Below, one piece after another: positions 1-9,172 of a DNA stretch of 64,000 nt. Position 1 is the stretch's first letter, and each line of letters starts with the position of its first letter. The notes beneath the pieces were generated by a model that worked only from the letters and a program-made list of their open reading frames with translations, was not told where the DNA came from and searched no databases. Made by a program: the position numbers and the translations under genes. Origin of the DNA: Desulfosporosinus shakirovi (GTDB lineage Bacteria; Bacillota; Desulfitobacteriia; Desulfitobacteriales; Desulfitobacteriaceae); NCBI RefSeq assembly GCF_020595055.1, contig NZ_JAJDOO010000012.1:79058-143057 (forward strand), given 5' to 3'.

Positions 1-607
1 GCTTTTGGCAATATTCCAGCTCGTCTTCAAGTAATCCATTATTAACCTTTGGAGGAAATTGCTCTTTCATCGTTTCATCTATGGCATAGACCGCTTTGCG
101 CAGCCTCTTTGAATGTTCTACTAGGTTTTCCCTCGGTGATTTTTGATTGTACCTCGCCTTTGTATGGGTGGAATCTACAATGATGGATTTGCTTTTTATG
201 ACTCCTTGCTCCAGAGCGATTTCCACAGTTTTATTGATCAATAGATCAAGAAGGTTTGAATCTTTTAGCCGGAGCTTTCTGAATTTGGTGAGTGAGCTTG
301 CATCAATAACTCCTTCTTCTGGGGGCATATCCAAAAAGCACTTAAACGACATGTCATATTTTGATCGTTCAACTACATCTACATCTGATATATCAAAAAT
401 GCTTTTTAGCAGTAGATATTTAAACATCCGTACAGGATCTATCGCGCCTCTGCCATTATCTTGACAATAGACGTTGGCTAACTCGTCATAGATAAACGTA
501 AAGTCCACCAATTCATTCATCTGTCGCAATAAATTATCTTTTGGTATGATCAGCTCATATATGCCTGAATATGGGCTCAGGACTAGGCTCATCTGCTTTT
601 TTATCAT
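1..607 (-). mobile_element. IS1182-type transposase, N-terminal part, cut by window edge
   Basis: The minus strand is open from an ATG at 607 to the window edge, giving about 202 residues that start MIKKQMSLVLSPYSGIYELI. The stretch with DNGRGAIDPVRMFKYLLLKS, followed by the region ending in SSLTKFRKLR, is typical of the N-terminal DUF772 domain of IS1182/IS5-group transposases. The acidic catalytic region begins at IIVDSTHTKARYN, which carries the first DDE aspartate. The rest of the gene lies outside the window, so whether the element is intact cannot be judged. The frame has no stop in the visible part. Family placement is by recognition, not by search. Confidence 0.8.
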
Positions 608-639
608 CTAATCACCCACTTATGTTATTGCTTCAATTA

Positions 640-701
640 TATCAAAAAAAGAACCGGTGTTACTCATTTCTTCGTAATCCGGCTCTTTTCTTAATTTGAT
701 A
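640..701. repeat. Imperfect inverted repeat at the IS end
   Basis: TATCAA then AAGAACCGG on the left pairs with CCGGCTCTT then TTGATA on the right, leaving about 21 bases in the loop. It lies just upstream of the transposase start, where IS1182-type elements often carry a hairpin that shields the transposase from outside transcription. It could be the element end or a simple terminator. No target-site duplication could be checked because the other end is outside. Confidence 0.5.
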
Positions 702-792
702 CTTAATTTACTTTTTCAGTGGCCTCCTCTAAAGTGTTCTTTTTTCTTGCTAAACTTAGCTTAAGTTAATTGATATCTAAATATATTTTTGA

Positions 793-2049
793 CTAGTCTT
801 TAAGGGGTTTTAACTCAACAATCGTTGATGTTCCTGATTTTTTCAGTTGAATGAGCTCAGCACCATCATCAGAGATATAATTTTCCTCCCCAAGCAATGA
901 GATCTCTTCAAGTTGTCCGGCAGTGATTACATTGGCCGTTTGTTGACTATATATAACTATCTGCCCTTTGGAACCGATAAGCGTACGTACGTCATTAAAA
1001 GGAATTGAACCGTCCCATTCTGTTTGGAAAGTAGGATTATCCTTAATTTCGGAGCGATCCTCAGTTGATTTTATTTTAACTAAAACATCATTTTCGACTT
1101 CACCAATATACACCTTGCCATCTAGAACTCCTATGACCCTGTCATTAGCATTTTTAGAAATAGTATGACGATTCCCTACTCCTAAAGAGATGACTTGCTT
1201 GGTCCCTCCCACTTTGCTGGTAATGAAAAGTGTGCCATATCGATCAGAGGCTGCCATGCTATCAATAGTCTCTCCCGTTTTATTTAATGTACGTACGTTT
1301 TTCATGACGTCAATTTCCATGAGTCTCTCTGTCGATCCGTTTTTAATTGTGAGGTATATAAGATTTGTAGAAGTTGAGACGACAAATTCCTCGATTTTCC
1401 CGCCAGCCGGAAATTCATTAATTGTTTGATTAAAACGGTCATCTGGGACAGTATCTTCATCACTATTCGGCAGTTCAAGTGTGTACAGTTCTGTAATTTG
1501 TGGATTACCATACTTCGGTACAGTTTTAGTCTGAACAGGGACTTTTTGTTTGACTTCTTCTTCCACTTGCTTATCGGTTTTTTGATTAGGATCTTCGGGA
1601 TTAAGTGGTACTGTTGACTTAGGAGGCGTCGTTGCAGGAGGTACAACAGGGTCAACAGGTACAGTTACGTAAGTTACCGGATTAGGATTTTTTTTACCAT
1701 AAAAATAGACTAGGGTATCACGATCCGGAAGCCATTGATAGTTGAGAACGCCCATTGTGTTATCATTCGCAGGGGCTTTCTTTTCGAAAACCATTTTTTC
1801 TTTTTTAAGGTTAAAGATTTTGAGTGTGCCATTTTCCGTATAAGCTAAATAATCCTTAGCATAAGAAACTTGGACATTTTCAAAATCAGTACCGGGTATC
1901 GTTGCCTCAAGTCGCTCTGTTATTGGACCAGCTTCAGCAACAGGGCCCAGAACTTTAGCAACTTTGTTTTCTAAATAAGAATAAGCCCCAAATTGTAGGA
2001 AGAGTGAAACTAAAACCCAAGCAAATATCGTGCGCAGTTTCTTTTTCAT
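793..2049 (-). CDS. Unrecognised exported or membrane-anchored protein
   Basis: 418 residues. The N-terminus (KKKLRTIFAWVLVSLFLQFG) is a positively charged run followed by one hydrophobic segment, so a signal anchor is likely and the rest should lie outside the membrane. Residues about 125-175 form a low-complexity linker rich in Pro, Thr and Lys/Glu. Both sides of the linker have repeated short beta-rich stretches (for example YLAYTENGTLKIFNLKK and LMEIDVMKNVRTLNKTGETI), which suggests a propeller-like fold interrupted by the linker. No enzyme motif was seen. It is 39 bases downstream of the phosphodiester glycosidase gene on the same strand and is probably cotranscribed with it. Function unknown. 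Confidence 0.85.
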   Translation of the reverse strand: MKKKLRTIFAWVLVSLFLQFGAYSYLENKVAKVLGPVAEAGPITERLEATIPGTDFENVQVSYAKDYLAYTENGTLKIFNLKKEKMVFEKKAPANDNTMGVLNYQWLPDRDTLVYFYGKKNPNPVTYVTVPVDPVVPPATTPPKSTVPLNPEDPNQKTDKQVEEEVKQKVPVQTKTVPKYGNPQITELYTLELPNSDEDTVPDDRFNQTINEFPAGGKIEEFVVSTSTNLIYLTIKNGSTERLMEIDVMKNVRTLNKTGETIDSMAASDRYGTLFITSKVGGTKQVISLGVGNRHTISKNANDRVIGVLDGKVYIGEVENDVLVKIKSTEDRSEIKDNPTFQTEWDGSIPFNDVRTLIGSKGQIVIYSQQTANVITAGQLEEISLLGEENYISDDGAELIQLKKSGTSTIVELKPLKD

Positions 2050-2088
2050 GCGTTATTTTCTCCTTTTATAACAGTGCTTAATAGTTCC

Positions 2089-3054
2089 TTAGTTAGTAAC
2101 TACAAAAGCAGTAGGAATATATCGTTCGCCAAAAATGTTCCAAAGTTTATTCATAACCTTACCATTATAGACGAGCTCTGATGATGATCCTCCATCTAAG
2201 TTGACAGCATTGACAGCATTATAATCTTCAAAGACGTTCATGAGGTCACGCAGGGTTGCCCCAATACTCCAAGTAGGTTGACGTCCGTCAATAACAACAA
2301 ATATCACCGTTCCGTCAGCCATTTGCCCGATTCCTGTCCGAGGAGCAATACCCCAACCACCATCACCCGTAATTGACAGTTTACCATCGACAATTAAATT
2401 AGGTTCGAAGGTAACCACTTCACGCATGTTTTTCTCATCCAATTGCTTTGCATTCATTTTACCGAGGACAAGTTTCCCTTTTTCATCAAATCCGACAATG
2501 TTAACCGCTTTGTCTCCCACATTGTTATGAATCAACTTTCCGTCATGCATTGTTAAACCGTCCGGAAAAGCCCCATTTCCTTTACCATTAGGGTCATAAA
2601 ACCCTCCAGCATTAATCCCCGCAATGGCCCCCATATCCTTGACAAAATCTGTTACTCTTTCTCCTGTTACACCAATTTCTTTAGTAACCGCTAATTTTAC
2701 TCGCATCGGGTCTTTAATTAACATTACTTTACCTTTAAAGCTTTGACCTTTGATATCTTCAATTGTAATACCCGAAGTCTTATCACTCATGACTTCTGTA
2801 CTTACTAAATCAATCCCGTTACCAGATCCTTGATAGTTATTAGAATTCATAATACGGCTAATCTCTTCTTGAGAAAGAAATGCCTCTACTACCTGTGGAT
2901 GTCGAGACGTTGCCACTGCGCCTACTGCTACAATTTTGAGAGATTCGAAGGGACCCCAAAACAATATAAATGGAACTAGTATTGCAGCAAAAATAATATT
3001 AAAGACCAGATACCCAAAAATCTTTTTTATCCTAATTCTACCCCTTTTTTTCAT
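2089..3054 (-). CDS. Phosphodiester glycosidase (NAGPA/DUF2233) domain protein
   Basis: 321 residues. One N-terminal transmembrane segment (about residues 11-32) follows a very basic start, so the catalytic domain should face outside. The region from about 110 to the end carries the NAGPA-family landmarks GINAGGFYDPNGKGNG, WGIAPRTGIGQ and VNLDGGSSSELVYNG. These match the family that includes N-acetylglucosamine-1-phosphodiester glycosidase and the EpsL-like exopolysaccharide proteins. It probably acts on phosphodiester-linked sugars in the envelope or exopolysaccharide; the substrate cannot be read from the sequence. It precedes the 418-residue exported protein in a likely two-gene unit. Confidence 0.85.
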   Translation of the reverse strand: MKKRGRIRIKKIFGYLVFNIIFAAILVPFILFWGPFESLKIVAVGAVATSRHPQVVEAFLSQEEISRIMNSNNYQGSGNGIDLVSTEVMSDKTSGITIEDIKGQSFKGKVMLIKDPMRVKLAVTKEIGVTGERVTDFVKDMGAIAGINAGGFYDPNGKGNGAFPDGLTMHDGKLIHNNVGDKAVNIVGFDEKGKLVLGKMNAKQLDEKNMREVVTFEPNLIVDGKLSITGDGGWGIAPRTGIGQMADGTVIFVVIDGRQPTWSIGATLRDLMNVFEDYNAVNAVNLDGGSSSELVYNGKVMNKLWNIFGERYIPTAFVVTN

Positions 3055-3183
3055 TTAAGCTCTTTCTCCTTTTATAGAATTATTTGGTAAAAAACTCACT
3101 AATCGCCTGTAACAGACCTAGCCACACTCATACCCCAGCCATACTGCCATTGGATGGCAAGATAAGTGGACAGTACAAAAAAA

Positions 3184-3211
3184 CAAGCCGCAGTTTTCAA
3201 GATGTGCGGCT
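3184..3211 (-). terminator. Rho-independent terminator
   Basis: An 8-bp stem (AAGCCGCA with TGCGGCTT) is followed on the minus strand by a run of seven T, just after the stop of the 92-residue membrane protein gene. Confidence 0.8.
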
Positions 3212-3215
3212 TCGA

Positions 3216-3494
3216 CTATTTAGAATGTCGTTTTCTTAACTCTATTGATAGTTTCCACAGAGAGTAGACAACAATAGCAGTCAAAAGGAAGATACTGATC
3301 TGAACAGATTCCCAGTTAGAACTTCCAAGTTTTAAATCAATTATCTGAATAGCTAAGTTAGCAAACATTCCAACAATGATGGTAACCCACATTTGAATAA
3401 CAACATCGTGTTGCTTACGTCGAGTAATAAAATAAACATAAAGGCCGATGGCAATAAAAAAAATGCTTCTTAGAAAACCAAGAACTATTATCAT
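3216..3494 (-). CDS. Small membrane protein of unknown function
   Basis: 92 residues with three predicted membrane segments, at about residues 5-22, 34-52 and 63-82, and a basic C-terminus (ELRKRHSK). No known motif was seen. It is followed at once by a terminator and is separated from the OsmC gene by about 180 bases, so it is probably a single-gene unit. Length and topology resemble many unassigned small clostridial membrane proteins. Confidence 0.65.
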   Translation of the reverse strand: MIIVLGFLRSIFFIAIGLYVYFITRRKQHDVVIQMWVTIIVGMFANLAIQIIDLKLGSSNWESVQISIFLLTAIVVYSLWKLSIELRKRHSK

Positions 3495-3640
3495 TATGTG
3501 TTTATCCTTTAATTAAATTTCATTTATAACGTATTTAGTATAACAAAAGATGTATATTGTATCAAGGATTGTCTGCAAAGTAACACTGGGAACCAATTAA
3601 CAATGTTAACATAATGGATAAAATCATAAAAAAATAAAAA

Positions 3641-3661
3641 GAGCCGTCATAAAAATGGCTC
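3641..3661 (-). terminator. Rho-independent terminator of the OsmC gene
   Basis: GAGCC and GGCTC form a short stem. On the minus strand the stem is followed by a T-rich tract, 12 bases after the stop of the OsmC gene. Confidence 0.65.
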
Positions 3662-3672
3662 AAATCTTACGC

Positions 3673-4086
3673 TTAAGGGTTAATTTCAATTCGGTATGTG
3701 AGATCGGCTGCTTTGTCAATCATATTAGCGACACTGCAATATTTTTCCATAGAGAGTTGCACGGCACGATCAAGCTTATCTTTGGGTAGAAACTCCCCCC
3801 AAAATTTATAGACAACTTCGATATCTTTAAAGACCCGAGGATGATCACTGGCACGTTCCCCCTCTACGGTCGTTTCAAAACGATGGACTTTAACCTTCAT
3901 CTTGTCAAGAATCGTAACAATATCCATTGCACTGCATCCAGCAATTGTCATCAACAAGAGTTCCATAGGACTGGTTCCATGTCCCGTTCCTCCAGCTGTT
4001 ACACTGGCATCCATATTAGTCAAGACTTTAGAACTTCCTTCGCCTTGGAAATGCAGACCCTTTATGTGTTTAACAGATACTTTCAT
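3673..4086 (-). CDS. OsmC/Ohr family protein
   Basis: 137 residues, the usual length of the family. The two peroxidatic cysteines expected in OsmC/Ohr proteins are seen at TIAGCSAMDIVTILDKM (about residue 51) and in EKYCSVANMI (about 116), within the usual GTSPMELLL context. Members reduce organic hydroperoxides with dithiol cofactors; the subgroup resembling YhfA is less well characterised. In an anaerobe this would be an oxidative-stress function. It stands alone, with its own terminator. Confidence 0.88.
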   Translation of the reverse strand: MKVSVKHIKGLHFQGEGSSKVLTNMDASVTAGGTGHGTSPMELLLMTIAGCSAMDIVTILDKMKVKVHRFETTVEGERASDHPRVFKDIEVVYKFWGEFLPKDKLDRAVQLSMEKYCSVANMIDKAADLTYRIEINP

Positions 4087-4146
4087 TGACGCAACTCCTT
4101 TCTGTAAAACATTAAAGCTTTTTAGAGATCCAAATTCTGATTATTT

Positions 4147-4875
4147 TTACTTTGCAACAGCATCTAGTTGCTGTTCTTCCTTACTATACTCCGAATTCTG
4201 TAAAATAACCGATTGTGCAGGCAAAGGTGTTTCTAACCTGAGGGGAAATATAAGGATCATCAAAGATAATCCACCTATAGCAAGCGAAAGATATTGCAAC
4301 GATAAAATCGAAAAGATAACTGATGCCAATCTAGCAGATGTACCAATCGTATAGTTGAACGGCTGAATAAGTTTCAAATTAGCATTCTGTCGTTGATCAA
4401 AGGATGTCTCAGAACCAGCACCGTTAAAATTGTGAATCCACACTGGTTTCCCTTCCAAATCTACGGAATTAACCAATTCTTTTCCCATCTTATAAAAGGG
4501 ATCCAATGACGAAAGGTAAATAAAACCTTTGGTCGTATATATCTTAAATAATTCAACGGTTGAACTAGTCATCCCTGTTTTTTTAGATGTTCTTTCAATT
4601 CTTAAAATATCATCCTTACCAATATTCACAGGACCATTATCTGTAATAACTGAATATAAGCCACGATCGATTAATTCGATATTTGTCACTTTAACATTCA
4701 GTAACCTGACCCCGGCCAACGTCATTAGTATAACAAACAGACTAATAAATATTATAACTCCCGATATACGTTCACGATCTATCTGTCCTCGTTTAAAAAG
4801 CACTATTACACGTCCTTTACTTTTGCTGTACGGATGTACTAGTTTATCAATTGCTTGATCATAGTTTACCCACAA
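4147..4875 (-). CDS. Unrecognised membrane protein
   Basis: 242 residues as read from a TTG; no good ribosome binding site is seen there, so the start is uncertain and a later start is possible. There are membrane segments at about residues 40-58 and 182-208. Between them is a soluble domain of about 115 residues (from VKVTNIELIDRGLYSVITDN to the VWIHNFNGAG region) that may lie outside the membrane. The C-terminal tail is charged and Glu/Gln rich. No motif was recognised. Neighbours on both sides are also unrecognised membrane proteins. Confidence 0.65.
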   Translation of the reverse strand: MWVNYDQAIDKLVHPYSKSKGRVIVLFKRGQIDRERISGVIIFISLFVILMTLAGVRLLNVKVTNIELIDRGLYSVITDNGPVNIGKDDILRIERTSKKTGMTSSTVELFKIYTTKGFIYLSSLDPFYKMGKELVNSVDLEGKPVWIHNFNGAGSETSFDQRQNANLKLIQPFNYTIGTSARLASVIFSILSLQYLSLAIGGLSLMILIFPLRLETPLPAQSVILQNSEYSKEEQQLDAVAK

Positions 4876-5009
4876 AACTCATTGTACTATAAATAATTTA
4901 GTGAAACAAATTAAATTATTCTATACTAACGTTAAGGAAAGGCATTTTGCCTCCCCTTAGCCGACGATTGTACTATTATCTTGGTTTTTAGACATTCTCT
5001 TTTAGGACT

Positions 5010-5720
5010 TTAATCTGAGCCGAAGTGCTTTCCGAATCTAGTCAATAATTTCAGTAGATCATTGGAGTTAAAGGTAAGCGGCATATTGCTGTTAGTCAAT
5101 GTATCCGGCTTTATCAGAGGCTTGGCACCTGTTGTTTCGGGTGGAACGACGGCTCTTACGAATATCGTAGCTAACAATCCAATGATCAGGAGCGGCAACG
5201 CGCCCCGAACGCCGGGAAAGGTCAGTATAGGAACAGTAAAGAGAAGATAGGGCGTATATGGTTTGTTAGAATAGTTTCCAATTACATATATGGCAAATAC
5301 TAAAGGTGCTTCTGGACTTAAAGGAGTCGGAAAGCCTCGATCAGCTAAAGAACCAGTAATCTCACTATCGGAATTAATAAGTCTATTTATTCCATTAGCT
5401 GAAGTATTCAAGTTTGTAGGGTCAGACCCGTTAGCCATCCATCTCAGAAAATCATGAAGCTCAGAAAGAGGTAATTGAAAAGTTTGTTCGTTTCTTAAGT
5501 CCAGAATAGGTATACTTTTAACGTTAAAAAAGTGGTGTACGATAAATATAATAAGTTCTGCTCCTATAATAACGGCGGATGATTTAAAAACTTGTCCTGT
5601 TAAAAGAGGTTGAGTAAATAACAGTGTTGAACTGCCTGCCACTGAACTAATGGGCGCAAAAAGCTCGATCCCCATAACAATTGGTTCTCCGAAACGGCTT
5701 TCTGGTTGATTACCGGACAT
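5010..5720 (-). CDS. Unrecognised membrane protein
   Basis: 236 residues with a strong ribosome binding site (AGGAGGGG) a few bases before the ATG. Hydrophobic stretches lie at about 18-40, 46-62, 136-150 and 160-192, so it is probably a polytopic membrane protein. The stretch at 70-125 is hydrophilic and Asn/Ser rich. No catalytic motif or known domain was recognised. It sits between the preceding membrane protein gene and a PHP-domain gene on the same strand, with no obvious functional link. Confidence 0.7.
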   Translation of the reverse strand: MSGNQPESRFGEPIVMGIELFAPISSVAGSSTLLFTQPLLTGQVFKSSAVIIGAELIIFIVHHFFNVKSIPILDLRNEQTFQLPLSELHDFLRWMANGSDPTNLNTSANGINRLINSDSEITGSLADRGFPTPLSPEAPLVFAIYVIGNYSNKPYTPYLLFTVPILTFPGVRGALPLLIIGLLATIFVRAVVPPETTGAKPLIKPDTLTNSNMPLTFNSNDLLKLLTRFGKHFGSD

Positions 5721-5781
5721 TTCTACCCCTCCTCAATACATTATATAGAAGGGATAGGCTTCGTGTACCCAGGACTATACC

Positions 5782-6522
5782 CTAGATAATCGCAGGACGG
5801 TTTTTACGGCGAGAAGCTAAATAATCCAGAACAAGCTCGGTTGAAGTATTAAGAATTTGTTCTTCAGGAATTCCGACTTCCCTCACTAAAGCTAGAGCTT
5901 GACCAAATTCTCCAACTCGATCCATAAAGTGTGCGTCACTTCCTAAAATGACAGGCCCTTTGTATTGAACCGCATAGCGGGCAAAGCGACGACAGTTTCC
6001 CCATGCATCCTTCTTTTCACGTGACAGTGAACTGTTATTGATTTCGACGGGGATGTTTAATTGCGCAGACATATAAGCAATTCGTTCAAGATCCAGCTCA
6101 AATTCCGGTCGCCCAGGATGAACCATTATATCCGTAAAAGGATTTTTCATAGCTTTAATGTAGGCCTCAGTATTTTGTTCAGACGTTCCTCCAGGGTAAC
6201 AAATAACATGTAATCCTACCAGAATAAGTTTCATTCGAGCCAGATATTTAATGGGAATATCTAATTCGCCTTCATAGTTTATTATATTTGCCTCAACGCC
6301 AGGTAAGATTTTGACTCCATGCAACACTTCTGGGATAATCGCTAAGTTCCCAAAATGATAGAGAGTTGGTGCGCCCGGCATTGAAGGTCCATGGTCAGTC
6401 ATACCAAGTAACTTGATACCTTTACGCGAGGCTGCAAGGGCATTTTCGGGAAGGGTACTATAGGCGTGTCCACTTGCAACAGTATGCGTATGTAAATCTA
6501 CTTTTATTTCCATTTTATCCAC
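5782..6522 (-). CDS. PHP-domain phosphoesterase (YcdX-like)
   Basis: 246 residues, the normal size for single-domain PHP phosphatases. The metal-binding motifs are in order: VDLHTHTVASGHAYS (motif 1, about residues 8-22), GMTDHGPSMPG (motif 2, about 40), LPGVEANI (about 75), MVHPGRPEF (about 134) and LGSDAHFMDRVGEF (near 195). These are the histidines and acidic residues that hold the trinuclear metal site. Substrate is unknown; relatives hydrolyse phosphomonoesters such as histidinol phosphate or small phosphates. Confidence 0.9.
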   Translation of the reverse strand: MDKMEIKVDLHTHTVASGHAYSTLPENALAASRKGIKLLGMTDHGPSMPGAPTLYHFGNLAIIPEVLHGVKILPGVEANIINYEGELDIPIKYLARMKLILVGLHVICYPGGTSEQNTEAYIKAMKNPFTDIMVHPGRPEFELDLERIAYMSAQLNIPVEINNSSLSREKKDAWGNCRRFARYAVQYKGPVILGSDAHFMDRVGEFGQALALVREVGIPEEQILNTSTELVLDYLASRRKNRPAII

Positions 6523-6567
6523 CTCACTTAAGGTTATTATATCCTTAAATGAAGTAAAAACAAAAAC

Positions 6568-6586
6568 AAGTGCTTAGACAGCACTT
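6568..6586 (-). terminator. Rho-independent terminator
   Basis: A 7-bp stem (AAGTGCT with AGCACTT) is followed by GTTTTTGTTTTT on the minus strand, directly after the 192-residue exported protein gene. Confidence 0.75.
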
Positions 6587-6600
6587 ATTTCTATAAGTAT

Positions 6601-7179
6601 TTACTGTTTGTTTACTGTGGAGGGAACCTTAACTGTTGTATCTACATTGAAGCGAAAACTTGCTTCTGTTGCTTGTACTACTCCGCCTTCAGGATTAGGA
6701 TTAACTCTCAATGTAATCAAATGCTGTCCATCTGTGCCACTTTTACCCAATGCATCGCCCAAGACGTTAATTTGTCGAAATGCAATACGAGCAGTAGCAC
6801 CCGGTTCTAATGTTTCTAAACTTCCGGGTGAAGTAACTTTTTTGCTGTCATTTCCAATTAAACTCACTTGTAATTCCACGGGTACATTCGTCATTTTTTT
6901 AGCAGTCATGTTCTGTACCATAACAATTAGGTCAAAGGTTTTAGTTGTAATCACCTGTGCGCCTTTTAAAGTTACGCTTCCGTAAGTGAGATCCTTGACG
7001 ATTGAAGCCGGCTCGACAGTAACTCCAATCATTTTAATTTCAGGTGCAGTCATGTTCTTTGCTACATCTTCGTTCTTATTTTCCCAAAGGGAAAACCCGG
7101 CAAACCCAATAAGACAAATAACAAAAACACTGGCGACCATGGCAATGTATTTACGGTTAATTGTAATGATTTTAGCCAT
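6601..7179 (-). CDS. Unrecognised exported protein, membrane-anchored
   Basis: 192 residues. A single N-terminal hydrophobic segment (about residues 11-30) follows a basic start, so a signal anchor is likely. The rest is beta-rich, with the layout of an immunoglobulin-like or CARDB-type domain: LIVMVQNMTAKKMTNVPVE and LEPGATARIAFRQ are typical strand patterns of that fold. No catalytic residues were seen. It is separated from the dnaI gene upstream by a hairpin and has its own terminator downstream, so it is probably transcribed alone. Confidence 0.7.
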   Translation of the reverse strand: MAKIITINRKYIAMVASVFVICLIGFAGFSLWENKNEDVAKNMTAPEIKMIGVTVEPASIVKDLTYGSVTLKGAQVITTKTFDLIVMVQNMTAKKMTNVPVELQVSLIGNDSKKVTSPGSLETLEPGATARIAFRQINVLGDALGKSGTDGQHLITLRVNPNPEGGVVQATEASFRFNVDTTVKVPSTVNKQ

Positions 7180-7219
7180 AGCAGAAAACCTCCTATTAAT
7201 TTTTATTCACTCTTTTAAG

Positions 7220-7257
7220 AAACCTATGCACGTCCGGGTGAGGACATGCATAGGTTT
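7220..7257 (-). terminator. Hairpin after dnaI, probable terminator
   Basis: A 16-base arm starting AAACCTATGCA pairs with its near complement, with one mismatch, around a 6-base loop. It lies about 80 bases after the dnaI stop. The T-run on the minus strand is short and interrupted, so termination strength is uncertain. Confidence 0.55.
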
Positions 7258-7334
7258 AGAAAAATATTTTAAAAATTTTCGGAGTGAGATTATATTAATC
7301 CGAATTTTCTTTATCTAATATTAAGGCGGTTTGA

Positions 7335-8144
7335 CTAAATTCTGCCTTCCCGTTCCTGATAAATCTGAAGACGAATATCCTTTTCCACCGTTAATCGAAA
7401 AATTCGCGAAGATTGAATTATGCGTGATGTAGTGCGTATACCAATATAAGCTTCCATTTCATCGAGAGAAAGATTGGACGTAATAACAGTAGGAAGTTGC
7501 TCATTTAAACGATAATTAATAATTGAGTAGAGTCTGTTTCTTGTCCAATCCGTATAATTATGCGCTCCTAAATCATCAAGGATTAAGATTGGCACAGACC
7601 GGGCTGTATCTAATAAATCAAGTTCGTTGAGATCCGATTTGTAGGTTGCTCTCAATTCATCCAAGAGGTCGGGAACAACAAGAAAAAGTACCTTTAAATG
7701 AGAATCCATAAGTTCATTAGCTATGGAAGCAGCTAGATACGTTTTTCCTGAACCAACGGGACCAGTAAACAATAGTCCGAGACCATAAGGAGTGCGCAGA
7801 CAATCATCAACGAAGCTTTTAGCTGCCTTTAAGGCCCTGACTGCTCCGTCATGATGTATATCTGTCATGTCATCGGAATAATAATCAAATCGAAACTTTT
7901 CCAATCTGCAGTTCATCAACTCTCTAGAGATGCGAGCATGGCGAAATTGATTTTCGATTTTCCTCGATTGCATACAACTGCAAGGATAGGCAATATCTCC
8001 TTCAAGAACAATCCCTCGATCATCACAAATAGGGCACGCAGACTTATCGTTGGAATTGGGATAATCAATAACAGGCTTGGGGTTAGGATTATTTGTTTTT
8101 GTATTTAAGACATTACTTTTCAAAATATCATTTATACTTTTCAT
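7335..8144 (-). CDS. dnaI: DnaI/DnaC-type replicative helicase loader
   Basis: 269 residues. An N-terminal zinc-binding knuckle is seen at CPICDDRGIVLEGDIAYPCS (about 37-56). The AAA+ core follows, with Walker A GPVGSGKTYLAAS (about 128-140), Walker B VPILILDDLGAHN (near 190) and sensor 1 VITSNLS (about 222). This layout is that of DnaI/DnaC helicase loaders, which deliver the DnaB-type ring helicase to DNA. The gene follows a DnaD-domain gene by about 40 bases, as in the primosomal gene pairs of Bacillota, so the two probably act together in initiation or restart. It could also be called a DnaC-like ATPase. Confidence 0.88.
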   Translation of the reverse strand: MKSINDILKSNVLNTKTNNPNPKPVIDYPNSNDKSACPICDDRGIVLEGDIAYPCSCMQSRKIENQFRHARISRELMNCRLEKFRFDYYSDDMTDIHHDGAVRALKAAKSFVDDCLRTPYGLGLLFTGPVGSGKTYLAASIANELMDSHLKVLFLVVPDLLDELRATYKSDLNELDLLDTARSVPILILDDLGAHNYTDWTRNRLYSIINYRLNEQLPTVITSNLSLDEMEAYIGIRTTSRIIQSSRIFRLTVEKDIRLQIYQEREGRI

Positions 8145-8185
8145 TTTGGATAACCTCCTCTAAAATCCAGACGTATCCAAATAAT

Positions 8186-8956
8186 TTAAAGATAGAAATT
8201 TTCATATTTATTGGATGTAGTTTTTGACCCTTTATTCTTTGGTTTTGTGGTCTTCTTTTCTTGACGAGATTGAAAATTAGCGTCTTCAGCTTCGATTTCT
8301 GCTCGTGTACGCAGTCCTTTTTTTTCCCATTCTCTAAGTATTGAATCTAAATAACGGAAATTTCGGATACCTGCACTAACCCCTCTTCTTAATGCCTCAA
8401 TAATAAGTTCTTCAGTAAAATGAGAAGATAGCCATCGATCTAGATTTTCACACTCCAGACGCGTGAGCAACCGACCTAGTTCTTGCTCAAAAGTCTGAAC
8501 TAAATTCTCCATTACTGGATTTGTTGGATTGGCTAAAGGTGTGATATTTGGAGAGACTTGATTTTGTTTAAGGACTCGTTCTTCTTCCAATTGTTGAGAA
8601 CGTTCAATGGCCCAAAGCTCGGCTAGTTCATCGATCAGCCCAACAAAACTATAACTATTTCCCCACTTAAGTTCAACTGGATTCCAATACCTTTCAATGG
8701 TCAGGAGTTTTCGCTCCACCAAACCGCCCAAATCTTCTTCTATATTCGAAGATGAAGCATTCATGCGGCCAGCTAAAGTGGCGATTGAAGGATATGGATT
8801 TGATTCAGATTCGCATAGAATTTGAATTATCACCATCATCTCATGATCACTAATTCCAATTTTAGTATAGTGTGTCAACAGGTATTTTGGAATTGAAACA
8901 ACACCTGAAAAGAAAAGAGCTTGTGTAAAGCTCCCATAAACATTTACTTTATTCAT
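8186..8956 (-). CDS. dnaD: DnaD-domain primosomal protein
   Basis: About 256 residues from the ATG at 8956, which has GGGGAG about ten bases upstream; a TTG two codons earlier is less likely. The N-terminal half has a winged-helix layout (SIATLAGRMNASSSNIEEDL is the helix-turn-helix part). The C-terminal half is the DnaB_2/DnaD domain with its diagnostic YLDSILREWEKKG motif (near 205-217). The tail is Lys/Thr/Ser rich. DnaD-type proteins remodel DNA and help load the replicative helicase. The gene immediately precedes the helicase loader on the same strand. Confidence 0.85.
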   Translation of the reverse strand: MNKVNVYGSFTQALFFSGVVSIPKYLLTHYTKIGISDHEMMVIIQILCESESNPYPSIATLAGRMNASSSNIEEDLGGLVERKLLTIERYWNPVELKWGNSYSFVGLIDELAELWAIERSQQLEEERVLKQNQVSPNITPLANPTNPVMENLVQTFEQELGRLLTRLECENLDRWLSSHFTEELIIEALRRGVSAGIRNFRYLDSILREWEKKGLRTRAEIEAEDANFQSRQEKKTTKPKNKGSKTTSNKYENFYL

Positions 8957-9172
8957 TGACAATCATCTCCCCATGTACCGGTCACAGAATTATCTATAAA
9001 AATTATTCTCCCATTTCAGACATTATCCTTACTAAAACCTGTAGAGAAAGGATATTTTTTCTATTACATACAAATTAGAACAAAAAGCTTTTATTCTAAT
9101 TACCACATTATGGAAGGGTTATGGAGCTCTTTTGGCGTATATATTATAAAACGAAAAGGAGGATAAAGAAAT

